A DNA stretch of 64,000 nt from JACVRW01 sp963803085 (GTDB lineage: Bacteria; Actinomycetota; Thermoleophilia; Solirubrobacterales; Thermoleophilaceae). The position numbers and the translations under genes are program-made. Positions 16,836 through 26,346 of this stretch are shown piece after piece. The stretch spans positions 1 through 64,000 of the forward strand of contig CAWDLE010000029.1 of assembly GCA_963803085.1 (NCBI GenBank). The letters run 5' to 3'. Position 1 is the stretch's first letter, and each line of letters starts with the position of its first letter. The notes beneath the pieces were generated by a model. That model made no database searches, was not told the origin of the DNA, and saw only the letters and a program-made list of their open reading frames with translations.

Positions 16836-17504
16836 GTGCTCTCGGTGGTCCGCCGCCAGCCCTCGGCAATCCTGCTCGCCGCTCAGCTCGCCGGCGTGCT
16901 CGTGTATCCGGCGATGGAGGACAGCGAAGCGGGGACCGCCCTCTTCAGCCTGTTCGGTATCGCGATCCTCGCGCTCGTGGTGCTGTCCGTGCGCAGTTCG
17001 CCCGGCTTCACCTGGGTCGCAATCGTGCTCGGCACGCCCGCCACGATCCTCCTGCTGATCCAGGCGATCACCCGCGACGACGCGCTCCTCCCGTACTCCT
17101 CCGCATTCGAGGCGGTCCTCTACTTCTACGCGGCCGGCGCTCTGATTGTTTACGTGCTCGAAGACCACGTGGTCACGCGTGACGAGCTGTTCGCGGTCGG
17201 CGCGACATTCACGCTCGTGGCGTGGGCGTTCGCCTACACGTTCACCGTCTACCAGGCGATCGAGCCGAACAGCTTCACGGCCGCGGTCAGCCCGGGTGCG
17301 GACCGCACCTGGGTCGAGCTGCTGTTCCTCAGCTTCACGACCCTGTCGAGCACGGGCCTCAGCGACGTCCTACCGATCAAGCCCTTCGCCCGCAGCCTCG
17401 TGATGATCGAGCAGCTCGCCGGCGTTGCCTACATCGCGATGGTCGTGTCGCGCCTCGTGGGCCTGCTCGTGGTGACCCGGAACGAGCCGAAGCAGCAGCG
17501 CTAG
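16836..17504 (+). CDS. Putative two-pore-helix ion channel family membrane protein
   Basis: 222 aa from GTG. Six hydrophobic segments are likely. Near the C-terminus, LLFLSFTTLSSTGLSDVLPIKPFARSL is followed by a helix ending in VVSRLVGLL; this is the pore-helix/filter/inner-helix layout of Ion_trans_2 (KcsA-like) proteins. The filter region reads TTLSSTGLSD rather than the canonical TVGYG, so potassium selectivity is uncertain. It is transcribed divergently from the RTX-like gene and its TAG overlaps the stop of the GH15 gene (CTAG). Confidence 0.6.
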   Translation: MLSVVRRQPSAILLAAQLAGVLVYPAMEDSEAGTALFSLFGIAILALVVLSVRSSPGFTWVAIVLGTPATILLLIQAITRDDALLPYSSAFEAVLYFYAAGALIVYVLEDHVVTRDELFAVGATFTLVAWAFAYTFTVYQAIEPNSFTAAVSPGADRTWVELLFLSFTTLSSTGLSDVLPIKPFARSLVMIEQLAGVAYIAMVVSRLVGLLVVTRNEPKQQR

Positions 17505-19435
17505 GCCTGCGAGGAGCGCTCGGGCGTGAGCTCGCGGCCGAGCGGGAGGCTGCCGATCTCGAGGCCCTGGTCGGCCTGGATCACGTGCATCACGGCGTTG
17601 ATAAGCGCCAGGTGCGTGAAGGCCTGCGGGAAGTTGCCCAGGTGGCGGCCCGAGCGTGCGTCGATCTCCTCCGCGTAGAGGCCGAGCGGGCTGGCGTACG
17701 AGAGCAGCTTGTCGCACAGGTCGCGGGCGCGGCCGGTCTCGCCGATCTCGACCAGCGCGGAGACGAGCCAGAAGGAGCAGATCGCGAAGCTGCCCTCCTC
17801 TCCCTCGAGCCCGTCGTCGGTTTCGTCCGTGCGGTAGCGGAGAACCATGCCGTCCACTGTCAGCTCGTCGGCGATCGCCAGGACGGTGCGCACAACGCGT
17901 TCGTCGTCGGCCGGCAGGAAGCGGTTGAGCACCACGAGCAGCACCGACGCGTCGAGCGCCTCCGTGTCGTAGTGCTGGGTGAACACTCCGCGGTCGTCGA
18001 CGCCGTTCTCGAGGATGTCGGCCTTGATCTCGTCTGCGGCCGACTGCCAGCGCGCTGCGAATTCGAGCTCGTCACGGATCTCGGCAAGGCGCGCGCCGCG
18101 GTCCGCCGCGACCCAGCACATCAACTTCGACGAGGTGAAATGTTTCGGCTCGCCGCGGGTCTCCCAGATCCCTCGGTCAGGCCCGCGCCACTTCTCGAGC
18201 GCCCGCTCCACCTGCTCCTTCACGATCGGCCAGATCCGGTCCGGCAGGTAGTTGCGCGACTTCGTATGAAGGTAGATCGAGTCGAGCAGGGCGCCCCAGA
18301 CGTCGTGCTGCTCCTGCTTGTAGGCGCCGTTGCCCACGCGCACCGGCCTCGCACCCTCGTAGCCCGACAGGTCGTCGAGCGTGAACTCGGGGATCTCGTC
18401 CTCGCCGTCGATCCGGTACATGATCTGGAGCTCGTCCTCCTCCTTCTCCGCGATGTCCGCGATGAAGTAGAAGAAGTCGTTCGCCTCCCAGTCGAAGCCG
18501 AGCGTGAAGAGTCCCCAGAGCATGAACGTCGAGTCGCGGATCCAGCTGAAGCGGTAGTCCCAGTTGCGCTCGCCGCCCGGGGTCTCCGGCAGCGACGTGG
18601 TGGCGGCGGCCACGAGTGCTCCGGTGGGCGCGTATGAGAGCCCCTTGAGGGTGAGCGCAGCACGCTGGAGGTGCGTGCGCCACGGGTGGTCCGGGAACCT
18701 GCCGTGATCGAGCCAGTGCTGCCAGTGGTGCGCGGTCCAGACGAGCCTGTCGTAGGCGTCCTCGTAGGTGGTCGGAGCGGGGTGCTCGGACCAGGACAGC
18801 GCCACGAACAGCGTGTCGCCCTCCTTCATAAGCGTGCGGGCGGTGGCCCGCGATCCTTCGAAGCCCATGTTCATGTCCGAGGTCAGCTGGAGCTCCACGT
18901 CGGAACCCTCGGCGCGGCAGACCGCCTCGTGGTAGCCCGACCCACTGAACTCCCACGCGCCCATCTTGCGGGCGTAGTCGAAGCGGGGGTCGCAGTCCAT
19001 CGTCACCTGGAGCTCGCCGTTCACACAGCGGATCAGCCGCAGGAGCACATGGTCGGCGTCGTAGTCGGTGGGCGCGCGCGTGTGCGTCCTCGAGCGCTCG
19101 TGCTCGTGGTGCCAGGGCCCGATCAGGAGGACGTCGCGCACGATGATCCAGCCACCGCTCGTGCCCCAGCTCGTCTCGAGGACGTTCGTGCCGGGGAGGT
19201 AACGACGCGCGGCGGGCACGTCGACGTCGGCCGGCCCGAGGCGGAAGCCGCCGGCGTCACGGTCCAGGATCGCGCCGAACACGCTCGGCGAGTCGAAGCG
19301 CGGCAGGCAGAGCCACTCCACATTCCCGTTCGGAGCCACCAGCGCGCAGGTCTCGCAGTCGGACAGGAAGCCGTACTCCGCTATCGGCGGGAAGGTGCTT
19401 GCGGTGACGCCGCGATCCGGCGCCCACTCGGTCAT
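17501..19435 (-). CDS. Glycoside hydrolase family 15 protein (glucoamylase/trehalase-like)
   Basis: 644 aa with no signal peptide, so intracellular. An N-terminal beta domain begins IAEYGFLSDCETCALV and NVEWLCLPRFDSPSVF; the (alpha/alpha)6 catalytic barrel contains ERNWDYRFSWIRDSTFMLWGL. This length and these motifs match bacterial GH15 enzymes, some of which are actinobacterial trehalases. It would release glucose from an alpha-glucan or trehalose, feeding the ROK glucokinase at the other end of the same operon. It is coupled to pgl by a 4-bp overlap. Glucoamylase versus trehalase cannot be decided here. Confidence 0.88.
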   Translation of the reverse strand: MTEWAPDRGVTASTFPPIAEYGFLSDCETCALVAPNGNVEWLCLPRFDSPSVFGAILDRDAGGFRLGPADVDVPAARRYLPGTNVLETSWGTSGGWIIVRDVLLIGPWHHEHERSRTHTRAPTDYDADHVLLRLIRCVNGELQVTMDCDPRFDYARKMGAWEFSGSGYHEAVCRAEGSDVELQLTSDMNMGFEGSRATARTLMKEGDTLFVALSWSEHPAPTTYEDAYDRLVWTAHHWQHWLDHGRFPDHPWRTHLQRAALTLKGLSYAPTGALVAAATTSLPETPGGERNWDYRFSWIRDSTFMLWGLFTLGFDWEANDFFYFIADIAEKEEDELQIMYRIDGEDEIPEFTLDDLSGYEGARPVRVGNGAYKQEQHDVWGALLDSIYLHTKSRNYLPDRIWPIVKEQVERALEKWRGPDRGIWETRGEPKHFTSSKLMCWVAADRGARLAEIRDELEFAARWQSAADEIKADILENGVDDRGVFTQHYDTEALDASVLLVVLNRFLPADDERVVRTVLAIADELTVDGMVLRYRTDETDDGLEGEEGSFAICSFWLVSALVEIGETGRARDLCDKLLSYASPLGLYAEEIDARSGRHLGNFPQAFTHLALINAVMHVIQADQGLEIGSLPLGRELTPERSSQA

Positions 19436-20088
19436 AGCCGCGCGGCCGCCGGTGGGTCGAGCAGCGCAACAACCGGTCCGTCGACGAGCGATCCGGGGGC
19501 GCGCGGATCGGGCGGGCCGCTGAACACGCGCTCGACGGCCTCGGCCTTGTCCTCGCCCGTCACGAGGAAGACGATCTGCGCGCTCGAGTTCACCACAGGC
19601 AGGGTAAGTGTGATCCGCGACACCAGGGGCGCCATGCCCGGCGTCTCGACGCCCACCACGCGCCGCTCGCGCTCGCCGAGGGCATCGTCGCCGGGGAACA
19701 GCGAGCAGATGTGCGCGTCCGGGCCGAGACCGAGCAGGATCAGGTCGAGCGCGTCCGGGCCGAACTCGCCGAGCTCGTTCTCGTACGCCGCGGCTCCGTC
19801 CTCCGGTCCGAGCTCGCCGCGCATGCGGTGCACGGTCGCCCCCTCCACCTTCGAGAGCAGCGCCTCGTTCGCCATCCCGAAGTTCGAGTGCTCGTGGGTC
19901 GGAGCCACGCAGCGCTCGTCGGTGAACCAGAAGTCCACGCCCGACCAGTCCTGTCGCATCGTTGCCACGCGCTCATAGGCCGCGCGCGGCGTGGAGCCGC
20001 CCGTGAGCGCCACATGACCGCTCGCCGACTCCAGGATCTCGGCGGCCGCCCCGGCTGGGTCGTCCGAAACGCGGAAGTCGGCGTTCAA
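19432..20088 (-). CDS. pgl: 6-phosphogluconolactonase
   Basis: 218 aa using TTG at 20088, which overlaps the opcA TGA (TTGA). The frame runs upstream to 20208 but only inside opcA. DevB/NagB-like fold: GHVALTGGSTPRAAYE near the N-terminus, then FWFTDERCVAPTHEHSNFGMANEALL and DLILLGLGPDAHICSLFPG (conserved Asp and His). It hydrolyses 6-phosphogluconolactone to 6-phosphogluconate between Zwf and Gnd, both encoded upstream in this operon. Confidence 0.92.
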   Translation of the reverse strand: MNADFRVSDDPAGAAAEILESASGHVALTGGSTPRAAYERVATMRQDWSGVDFWFTDERCVAPTHEHSNFGMANEALLSKVEGATVHRMRGELGPEDGAAAYENELGEFGPDALDLILLGLGPDAHICSLFPGDDALGERERRVVGVETPGMAPLVSRITLTLPVVNSSAQIVFLVTGEDKAEAVERVFSGPPDPRAPGSLVDGPVVALLDPPAAARL

Positions 20089-21173
20089 TGCAGCATTTCC
20101 TCCGCGGAGTCCAGTGCACCGCGGTAAGCCTGGTCGCGCAGCAGGGCCTGCCGGATGCCCTCCCCGAGGATTCCGCCCTCGCCGCGCGACGCGCCCAGGA
20201 TGGTCCATTCGCGCTCGCGGCCCTTCGGGTCCCGCCGCCGCGCGAGCAGGCCACCGGGGCCTCGATCAAGTGAGATCGACATGCCCGACGACGTTCCGAT
20301 CTCGACCCCCGCGAGGCCCGGCGCGTTCTGGCCACTGTCCGGCTCGAGCGTGAGCGCCACGTCGTGGCGGCGGGCGCTCGCGTGGCCCCGAACCGAGCCG
20401 TTGGTGGCCGCCGTGAGCGAGCCGGTGCCCCACCCAAGCCGCGAGGCAAGCCAGCCGAAGAAGAGGATGCCCGCCGCCCCGGAGTCCGGACGGTGGCGGA
20501 TCTTGACCGAGTCGATCCGCCGAAGCTCAGGGCGCCATTTCGGTGGGTCGAAGGTGGAGGCCACTCGTTCGCGCCACGGCGTGGTCCGCAGCCAGGCGAG
20601 GTCGACCACGTACGCATCGGAGCTCAGTTCCTCCGCGCGCTTCAGGGCGCTCGCCGGGTCTGGCTCGTTCACGGAGTCGATCAGCACGACCTGCGAGAGG
20701 TGAAGCAGCGCGTCGAGGGCCTCCGGGTGCCCATGTGGCGCCCAGACCACGGTGGGCAGGTCGGTGACCACGAGCGGATCCACGATCGTGTCGAGCTTCG
20801 GCAGGTGCTTCGGGCCCACCTCGATGATCACGCGCTCGCGCGTGAGCACCGGCGACTGGGGCTGGCGCTCGCCGTCGACGGTCAGCACCACCGAGGCATC
20901 GATGGTGGTCCGGTTCGGCTCGACGTCGCAGAGGATGGTGCGCGAGGCGTGGTAGCGGCCCACCTGCTCGAGGCGGTTCATGATCTCCCCGCGCCACTCG
21001 CGGTCCACGACCACGACGAGGTTGAGCACGCGCGCGGGCGAGTGCCCCCGGTTGCGCGCGAACTGCTGGATCAACAGCTCCCGCAGCGCCTCGTCGATGT
21101 CGCTCGGCGTTGTGTCCTGCGCCGACCAGAAGGCGCCCGCGTCGGGGACCTCTGGCATCACCTTCGGCGCCAT
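20085..21173 (-). CDS. opcA: Glucose-6-phosphate dehydrogenase assembly protein OpcA
   Basis: 362 aa from ATG at 21173 (MAPKVMPEV...), only 2 bp after the zwf stop. A longer frame exists but runs inside zwf. OpcA is an allosteric partner of G6PDH in cyanobacteria and actinobacteria. Recognisable parts are ARVLNLVVVVDREWRGEIMNRL and the C-terminal alpha/beta half with VTDLPTVVWAPHG. Position between zwf and pgl is the standard actinobacterial order. It has no catalytic motif; its role is to activate Zwf. Confidence 0.9.
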   Translation of the reverse strand: MAPKVMPEVPDAGAFWSAQDTTPSDIDEALRELLIQQFARNRGHSPARVLNLVVVVDREWRGEIMNRLEQVGRYHASRTILCDVEPNRTTIDASVVLTVDGERQPQSPVLTRERVIIEVGPKHLPKLDTIVDPLVVTDLPTVVWAPHGHPEALDALLHLSQVVLIDSVNEPDPASALKRAEELSSDAYVVDLAWLRTTPWRERVASTFDPPKWRPELRRIDSVKIRHRPDSGAAGILFFGWLASRLGWGTGSLTAATNGSVRGHASARRHDVALTLEPDSGQNAPGLAGVEIGTSSGMSISLDRGPGGLLARRRDPKGREREWTILGASRGEGGILGEGIRQALLRDQAYRGALDSAEEMLH

Positions 21174-21175
21174 CG

Positions 21176-22687
21176 CTAGATGGCCCGCCAGCGATGGCCC
21201 GGCGCGAGGATCTCGTCGGCCTCCTTCGGCCCGGACGAGCCGGCCGGGTAGGTGGCGAGCGGCTCGTCGCCGTTGTCCCACGACTCGAGGATCGGATCGA
21301 TGATCCGCCACTGCGCCTCAACCTCGTCGTTGCGGGTGAAGAGCGTCGCGTCCCCACGCATCGTGTCCAGGATCAGCCGCTCGTACGCCTCGGGGGACTG
21401 CGACAGGAACGACGTGCCGTAGAGGAACTCCATGTTCACCGGCCGGATGCGCATGCGACTGCCGGGAATCTTGGCGCCGAGCGAGATCGACACACCCTCG
21501 TTCGGCTGCATCGCCAGGATGATCTGGTTCGGCTGGACACCGACGGATCCGTCGGCCTGGAACGCGAGGTGCGGCACGGGCTTCAGGGTCACCGCGATCT
21601 CCGTGACCTTGCGGGCGAGCCGCTTGCCGGTGCGGAGATAGATCGGCACGCCGGCCCAGCGCCAGTTGTCCACCTCGAGACGCAGGGTCACGTACGTCTC
21701 CGTCGTGGAGTCCGGCGGAACCTCGTCCTCCTCGAGGTACCCGACGGCATCCTTCCCCTCCGCCATGCCCGACGTGTACTGGGCCCGCACCACGGCGTCT
21801 GGCCTCGGCGGCTCGACCGCGTGCAGCACCTTCACCTTCTCGTCGCGGACCTCGTCGGCGTCGAATGTCACCGGCGGCTCCATGCACAGCAGGGTCAACA
21901 GCTGAAGCATGTGGTTCTGGACGAGGTCGCGCAGCGCACCGGCCCCGTCGTAGTACTCGGCGCGACGGCCGATGCCGAGGTCCTCCGCGGCGGTGATCTG
22001 AACGTAGTCGATGAAGTTGCGGTTCCAGATCGGCTCGAACATGCCGTTCGCAAAGCGAAAGGCCAGCATGTTCTGGACGGTCTCCTTGCCGAGGTAGTGG
22101 TCGATCCGGAAGATCTGGGACTCGTGGAGGACGGACAGCAGCTCGTTGTTGAGCTCGTGGGCCTCCTTCAGGCGCGTGCCGAATGGCTTCTCGATCACCA
22201 CCCGCACATCGGCTTCTTCGTGCTTTTCCAGCCCGTGGTCACCGAGCTTCTTGACGATCAGGGCGAAGAAGTGCGGGGCGGTGGCGAGGTAGAAGATGCG
22301 GTTGAACCCGATCCCCGCGTCCTCGTCGAACTTGCCGAGCTCGTCCTTCAGCCGCTCGAACACGGGGTCGACGTCGAACGTCCCGGAGACGTAGCGCACG
22401 TGCTCGAGCAGCTTCGAGAGCACCTGCTCGTCAGGCTTGCGTCGCGAGTGCTCCTGGATCGCCTCGCGGGCCACCTTGCGGTACTCGTCGTCCGACATCT
22501 CCGAACGCGAGACTCCGATCAGATTGAAGCTCTCCGGGAGCGCGCCCTCGTGTGCGAGGTTGTAGATCGCCGGCAGCAGCTTGCGGTGCGCAAGGTCTCC
22601 CGTCGCTCCGAAGATCACGAGCGTGGTCGGGTGGACCGGCAGCCGCTCGAGTCCCTGGACGAGCGGGTTCTCCTCGGTGACCGCCAC
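21176..22687 (-). CDS. zwf: Glucose-6-phosphate 1-dehydrogenase
   Basis: 503 aa. The NADP-binding N-terminus shows FGATGDLAHRKLLPAIYNL. The catalytic signature RIDHYLGKETVQNM lies near the middle and YLRTGKRLARKVTEI in the C-terminal domain. It oxidises glucose-6-phosphate to the lactone with NADP reduction, the entry step of the oxidative pentose phosphate pathway. It lies 4 bp downstream of gnd, in the tkt-tal/pgi-gnd-zwf-opcA-pgl series. Confidence 0.97.
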   Translation of the reverse strand: MAVTEENPLVQGLERLPVHPTTLVIFGATGDLAHRKLLPAIYNLAHEGALPESFNLIGVSRSEMSDDEYRKVAREAIQEHSRRKPDEQVLSKLLEHVRYVSGTFDVDPVFERLKDELGKFDEDAGIGFNRIFYLATAPHFFALIVKKLGDHGLEKHEEADVRVVIEKPFGTRLKEAHELNNELLSVLHESQIFRIDHYLGKETVQNMLAFRFANGMFEPIWNRNFIDYVQITAAEDLGIGRRAEYYDGAGALRDLVQNHMLQLLTLLCMEPPVTFDADEVRDEKVKVLHAVEPPRPDAVVRAQYTSGMAEGKDAVGYLEEDEVPPDSTTETYVTLRLEVDNWRWAGVPIYLRTGKRLARKVTEIAVTLKPVPHLAFQADGSVGVQPNQIILAMQPNEGVSISLGAKIPGSRMRIRPVNMEFLYGTSFLSQSPEAYERLILDTMRGDATLFTRNDEVEAQWRIIDPILESWDNGDEPLATYPAGSSGPKEADEILAPGHRWRAI

Positions 22688-22691
22688 CCGC

Positions 22692-23645
22692 CTACTCCGC
22701 GTGCGGCTGCTGCTGTGCCGCCGGGTCGGCGGCGACCACCGCGTGGCCGCCGAACTGGTTGCGCAGCGCGGCGTTCACCTTCGCCGCGAATGCGTTCTGG
22801 CCGCGCGAGGAGAAGCGCTCATAGAGCGAGGCCGTGATCACCGGGGTTGGGATGCGCCGATGGATCGCGTCCTCGATCGTCCAGCGGCCCTCGCCCGAGT
22901 CCTCGACGTAGGGAGCGATGTCGGCGAGCTCGTTGCCCTCCTGCTCGAAGGCGCGTGCCGCCAGCTCGCACAGCCACGAGCGCACCACCGAGCCCTGCAT
23001 CCACAGGTGGGCGATCTTCGCCTTGTCTAGGTCGTACTCGGACCCGTCGAAGAGCGAGAAGCCCTCGGCGTAGGCCTGCATCATCCCGTACTCGACGCCG
23101 TTGTGGACCATCTTCACGTAGTGGCCGGCGCCGGTCGGCCCGAAGTGGCCCCAGCCCGGCCCGTGCTCCTCGGTTGAGGGCGGGGCGAGCACGTCGAGGA
23201 TCGGGCTGAGCCGCTCCACGGCCTCGTCGTCGCCGCCGACCATCATGCAGTAGCCCACGCTGATCCCCCAGACGCCGCCGCTCGTGCCGACGTCCACGTA
23301 GTGGATCCCGTGCGGCCGGAGCTGCTCCTGGCGGAGCTTGTCGTCGGTCCAGCGCGAGTTGCCGCCGTCGACGATCGTGTCGCCCTCGTCGAGCAGCTCG
23401 CCGAGCTCGTCCACGGTGCTCTGGGTCGGATCGCCGGACGGAACCATGATCCAGACCGTGCGCGGCGGCTCGAGCTTCGAGACCAGCTCCTCGAGCGACG
23501 ACGCGCCGCTCGCACCCTGGCCCTCCGCCGTGGCGATGGACTCCGGATGGTGGTCGTACACGACACACTCGTGGTCCGAGTCGCGCTGGATCCGATGCAC
23601 CATGTTGGCGCCCATCTTTCCGAGGCCCACGAACCCGAGCTGCAT
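22692..23645 (-). CDS. gnd: 6-phosphogluconate dehydrogenase, decarboxylating (short form)
   Basis: 317 aa. The Rossmann motif GFVGLGKMGANMVHRI opens the protein. The substrate and catalytic segments are IVDGGNSRW, VDVGTSGGVWGISVGYCMMVGG and GAGHYVKMVHNGVEYGMMQ (catalytic Lys and Glu). The length is that of the short GndA/YqeC class (about 300 aa), which lacks the long C-terminal helical domain of the E. coli enzyme and is often NAD-preferring. It makes ribulose-5-phosphate and CO2. The ATG overlaps the TGA of tal-pgi by one base. Confidence 0.95.
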   Translation of the reverse strand: MQLGFVGLGKMGANMVHRIQRDSDHECVVYDHHPESIATAEGQGASGASSLEELVSKLEPPRTVWIMVPSGDPTQSTVDELGELLDEGDTIVDGGNSRWTDDKLRQEQLRPHGIHYVDVGTSGGVWGISVGYCMMVGGDDEAVERLSPILDVLAPPSTEEHGPGWGHFGPTGAGHYVKMVHNGVEYGMMQAYAEGFSLFDGSEYDLDKAKIAHLWMQGSVVRSWLCELAARAFEQEGNELADIAPYVEDSGEGRWTIEDAIHRRIPTPVITASLYERFSSRGQNAFAAKVNAALRNQFGGHAVVAADPAAQQQPHAE

Positions 23646-26335
23646 CAGATCAGCCTCCTCACGGCCTCTGGCCCGTCGATTTCGATCCTGGCCACCCCCA
23701 CCCCGTGCGCGCGGAGCGTCTGCATGTCACCGAGCGCCTGCGCGTTCTTCAGGTGCTCGAACGAATAGCCCGCCTCGGGGATCTCGATGTCCTCGGCAGC
23801 GGGCTGGTACAGCTGAATGAAGAGGCCGTTCGGCGGACCTCCCTTGTGGAACTGGCCGGTGGAGTGCAGATACCTCGGCCCGTAGCCGAAGGTCGTCGAG
23901 CATTTCGTGCGCTCGCGCAGCGCCACGCGCAGCTCGGCAACGGCGGCGTCCAGCTCGTCGGAAGGCGGAGCGAACGCCGTTATCGCGATGTAGTGGGGTG
24001 GCGCCGCGCCCGCGAGGAGCTCGTCCAGCGACCCGGGCTCCACCTCCGGCAGCCCCTCCTTGAGGATGCGCGCCGTGTTGTCCTTCGCCTCCTGCACGTT
24101 CGGCTGGTCGAACGGATTGATCCCGAGCGCCCAGCCGGCCACCGCCGTGGCGAACTCGGCGAAGAAGAAGATCCGCCCGAGGTCCGCCGCGCCGCCGATT
24201 ATCCGGCCTGTGGTGGTCGGGTGGCCCGCCCGGCCGAGCGCCTCGATAGCGGCGTCCAGCTCCTCGTCGGGCTCGTCCTCGTTGCGCAGGTAGGCGAAGA
24301 CGCGGTCGTCGCCGTAGACCTCCGGCGGCCCCAGCGGCTCGTTAGCCACGGGCAGGATGCCCTTGCCGTGCTTCCCGGTCGACTCGGCGATCAGCTGCTC
24401 GACCCAGAGCCCAAAGCTCGAGATCGGATCCGAGACCACATAGGTGAGCTTGTCGCGGCCGTGCTGGGCCAACTCACCCATCACGCATCCGAGCCACAGG
24501 CCCGAGTTCGACCGGGGCGAGTCGAACTGAGCGCAGTTCTGCTCGGCCACCTGCGCCTGGTGGAGCATCGCCTCGATGTTGACCCCGGCGCATACCGCCG
24601 GCACGAGGCCGAAGTGCGAGAGCACGGAGTAGCGGCCACCGATGTCCGGGTCGTTTTCGAAGACGTGCCGGAAGCCGCGCTCGCGCGCCAGCTCAACCAG
24701 TGGGCTGCCCGGGTCGGTCACGGCGCAGAAGCGCGAGCCGTCGCCCCCGGTGCGCTCGTAGAAGTAGCGCATGTGCGAGAGCGTCTCGACGGTGCCGCCG
24801 GACTTCGAGGAGACGATGAAGAGCGTCTTGTCGAGGTCCACCGCCTGCTCGATGTCACGGATCGCCCCGGGGTCCGTCGAGTCGAGCACGTGCAGCCGCA
24901 TGCCGTCGGGCACGTCGCCATAGGAGCGCCGGATCACCTCGGGGCCGAGGCTCGACCCGCCCATCCCGAGGAGCACGGCGTGCTCCAGTCCGTCCGCCCT
25001 GGCCGCGTCGGCGAACTCGCGCAGCTCCCCGGCGTGCTCGAGCATCTTCTCGCTGATCGTGAGCCAGCCGAGCCGATTGCCGATCTCCGGCACTCCGGGG
25101 CCGCCCCAGAGCGACTCGTCGTGCGCCCAGATTCGCTGAGCGACATCCTCGCGTTGCGCCGTCTGCACACGCTCGATCACCGGCGGCTCGAGCTCGCCGG
25201 GCAGCGTTGCCTTGATCGTCTTGGGCCTGCCCGTGACGATCGCCTCGCGCGACAGCTCGATCCCGCCGATCAGCGCGTCGAAGGGATCCACGAACTTCTC
25301 GATGCCGTCGCGCAGCAACTTCTTCGTCACGTCGCCCATGTCGATGCCCGCCGCCGCAAGGCGCTCCAGGTCCTCGGTTGGGTCCTGATCCGCCGTGGGG
25401 CCGGTCACCTCGAGCTCCTCGGCGCAGGAGAGCATGGTCGGCATCGGCATCGTGTTCACCGTGTCCGGCGCCACGAGCGAGTCCACGTACTTGGTCTCGG
25501 GATAGTGCGGGTCCTTCACGCCAGTCGAGGCCCACAGCGGTCGCTGCACCATGGCGCCGGCGTCGCGGAGCGCGGCGAAGCGCTCACCGCGGAACAGCTC
25601 CTTGAAGCGCTGGTATGCCGCTCGGGCGTTCGCCACGGCCGCGATTCCGCGCAGTTCCTCATGGCCCACCTCGGCAAGGCGCTTGTCCACCTCGGTGTCC
25701 ACGCGCGAGACGAAGAAGCTGGCCACCGAGTGCAGGTCGAGGGACTCGCCGGCCTCGAGGCGGCGCCCCATGCCGCGGATGAAGGCCTCGGCGATCGCCG
25801 TGTAGGACTCCACCGAGAACAGCAGCGTCACGTTCACGTTGATCCCGGCGGCGGTCGCCTCCTCGATGGCGGGCACGCCAGCCTCGGTGCCGGGGATCTT
25901 GATCATCAGATTCGGGCGGTCGACGCGCTCCCAGTACTCGTGCGCCTGCTTCAACGTGGCCTCGGTGTCGTGCGCGAAACCCGGCTCGACCTCGAGTGAG
26001 ACGAAGCCGTCCGCGTGGTTCGCCTCGTCCCACACCGGCCGCAGGACGTCGCACGCGAGCTGCACGTCCAGCACGGCGATCTCGTCGTAGATCTCGCGCG
26101 CGGACAGCCCCTTGGGCGCCAGCTCGGCGATCTGCTCGTCGTAGTCCGTCGAGCCCAGGATCGCCTTCTCGAAGATGGCGGGGTTCGAGGTCATGCCACG
26201 CAGGGACAGCTCGCGCTCGAGGCGCGCGAGCTCGCCGGAGGTGATCAGGCTGCGGCGGATCTGGTCTAGCCAGACGCTGGTGCCGGCGGCCGTGAGCGCC
26301 GCGAGCCTTTCATTCACTCCTGCGCCGACGCTCAT
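23645..26335 (-). CDS. tal-pgi: Bifunctional transaldolase / glucose-6-phosphate isomerase fusion
   Basis: 896 aa from ATG at 26335 with AAAGGAG upstream; the frame runs on to 27085 only inside tkt. N-terminal transaldolase (about 1-370): SLRGMTSNPAIFEKAI, Schiff-base lysine in RPNLMIKIPGT, and INVNVTLLFS. C-terminal phosphoglucose isomerase (about 380-896): LLGMGGSSLGPEV, SSKSGGTVET and NSGLWLGCVMGE. One chain links sedoheptulose/fructose-6-phosphate exchange with fructose-6-phosphate/glucose-6-phosphate isomerisation, favouring recycling of pentose-phosphate products to glucose-6-phosphate. Such fusions are known in several bacterial lineages. Confidence 0.96.
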   Translation of the reverse strand: MSVGAGVNERLAALTAAGTSVWLDQIRRSLITSGELARLERELSLRGMTSNPAIFEKAILGSTDYDEQIAELAPKGLSAREIYDEIAVLDVQLACDVLRPVWDEANHADGFVSLEVEPGFAHDTEATLKQAHEYWERVDRPNLMIKIPGTEAGVPAIEEATAAGINVNVTLLFSVESYTAIAEAFIRGMGRRLEAGESLDLHSVASFFVSRVDTEVDKRLAEVGHEELRGIAAVANARAAYQRFKELFRGERFAALRDAGAMVQRPLWASTGVKDPHYPETKYVDSLVAPDTVNTMPMPTMLSCAEELEVTGPTADQDPTEDLERLAAAGIDMGDVTKKLLRDGIEKFVDPFDALIGGIELSREAIVTGRPKTIKATLPGELEPPVIERVQTAQREDVAQRIWAHDESLWGGPGVPEIGNRLGWLTISEKMLEHAGELREFADAARADGLEHAVLLGMGGSSLGPEVIRRSYGDVPDGMRLHVLDSTDPGAIRDIEQAVDLDKTLFIVSSKSGGTVETLSHMRYFYERTGGDGSRFCAVTDPGSPLVELARERGFRHVFENDPDIGGRYSVLSHFGLVPAVCAGVNIEAMLHQAQVAEQNCAQFDSPRSNSGLWLGCVMGELAQHGRDKLTYVVSDPISSFGLWVEQLIAESTGKHGKGILPVANEPLGPPEVYGDDRVFAYLRNEDEPDEELDAAIEALGRAGHPTTTGRIIGGAADLGRIFFFAEFATAVAGWALGINPFDQPNVQEAKDNTARILKEGLPEVEPGSLDELLAGAAPPHYIAITAFAPPSDELDAAVAELRVALRERTKCSTTFGYGPRYLHSTGQFHKGGPPNGLFIQLYQPAAEDIEIPEAGYSFEHLKNAQALGDMQTLRAHGVGVARIEIDGPEAVRRLI

Positions 26336-26346
26336 CGCTGCTCCTT

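Noticed and set aside
23705..25999. 764-codon plus-strand frame opposite tal-pgi
   Set aside because: Shadow frame; the minus strand has unambiguous transaldolase and isomerase motifs.
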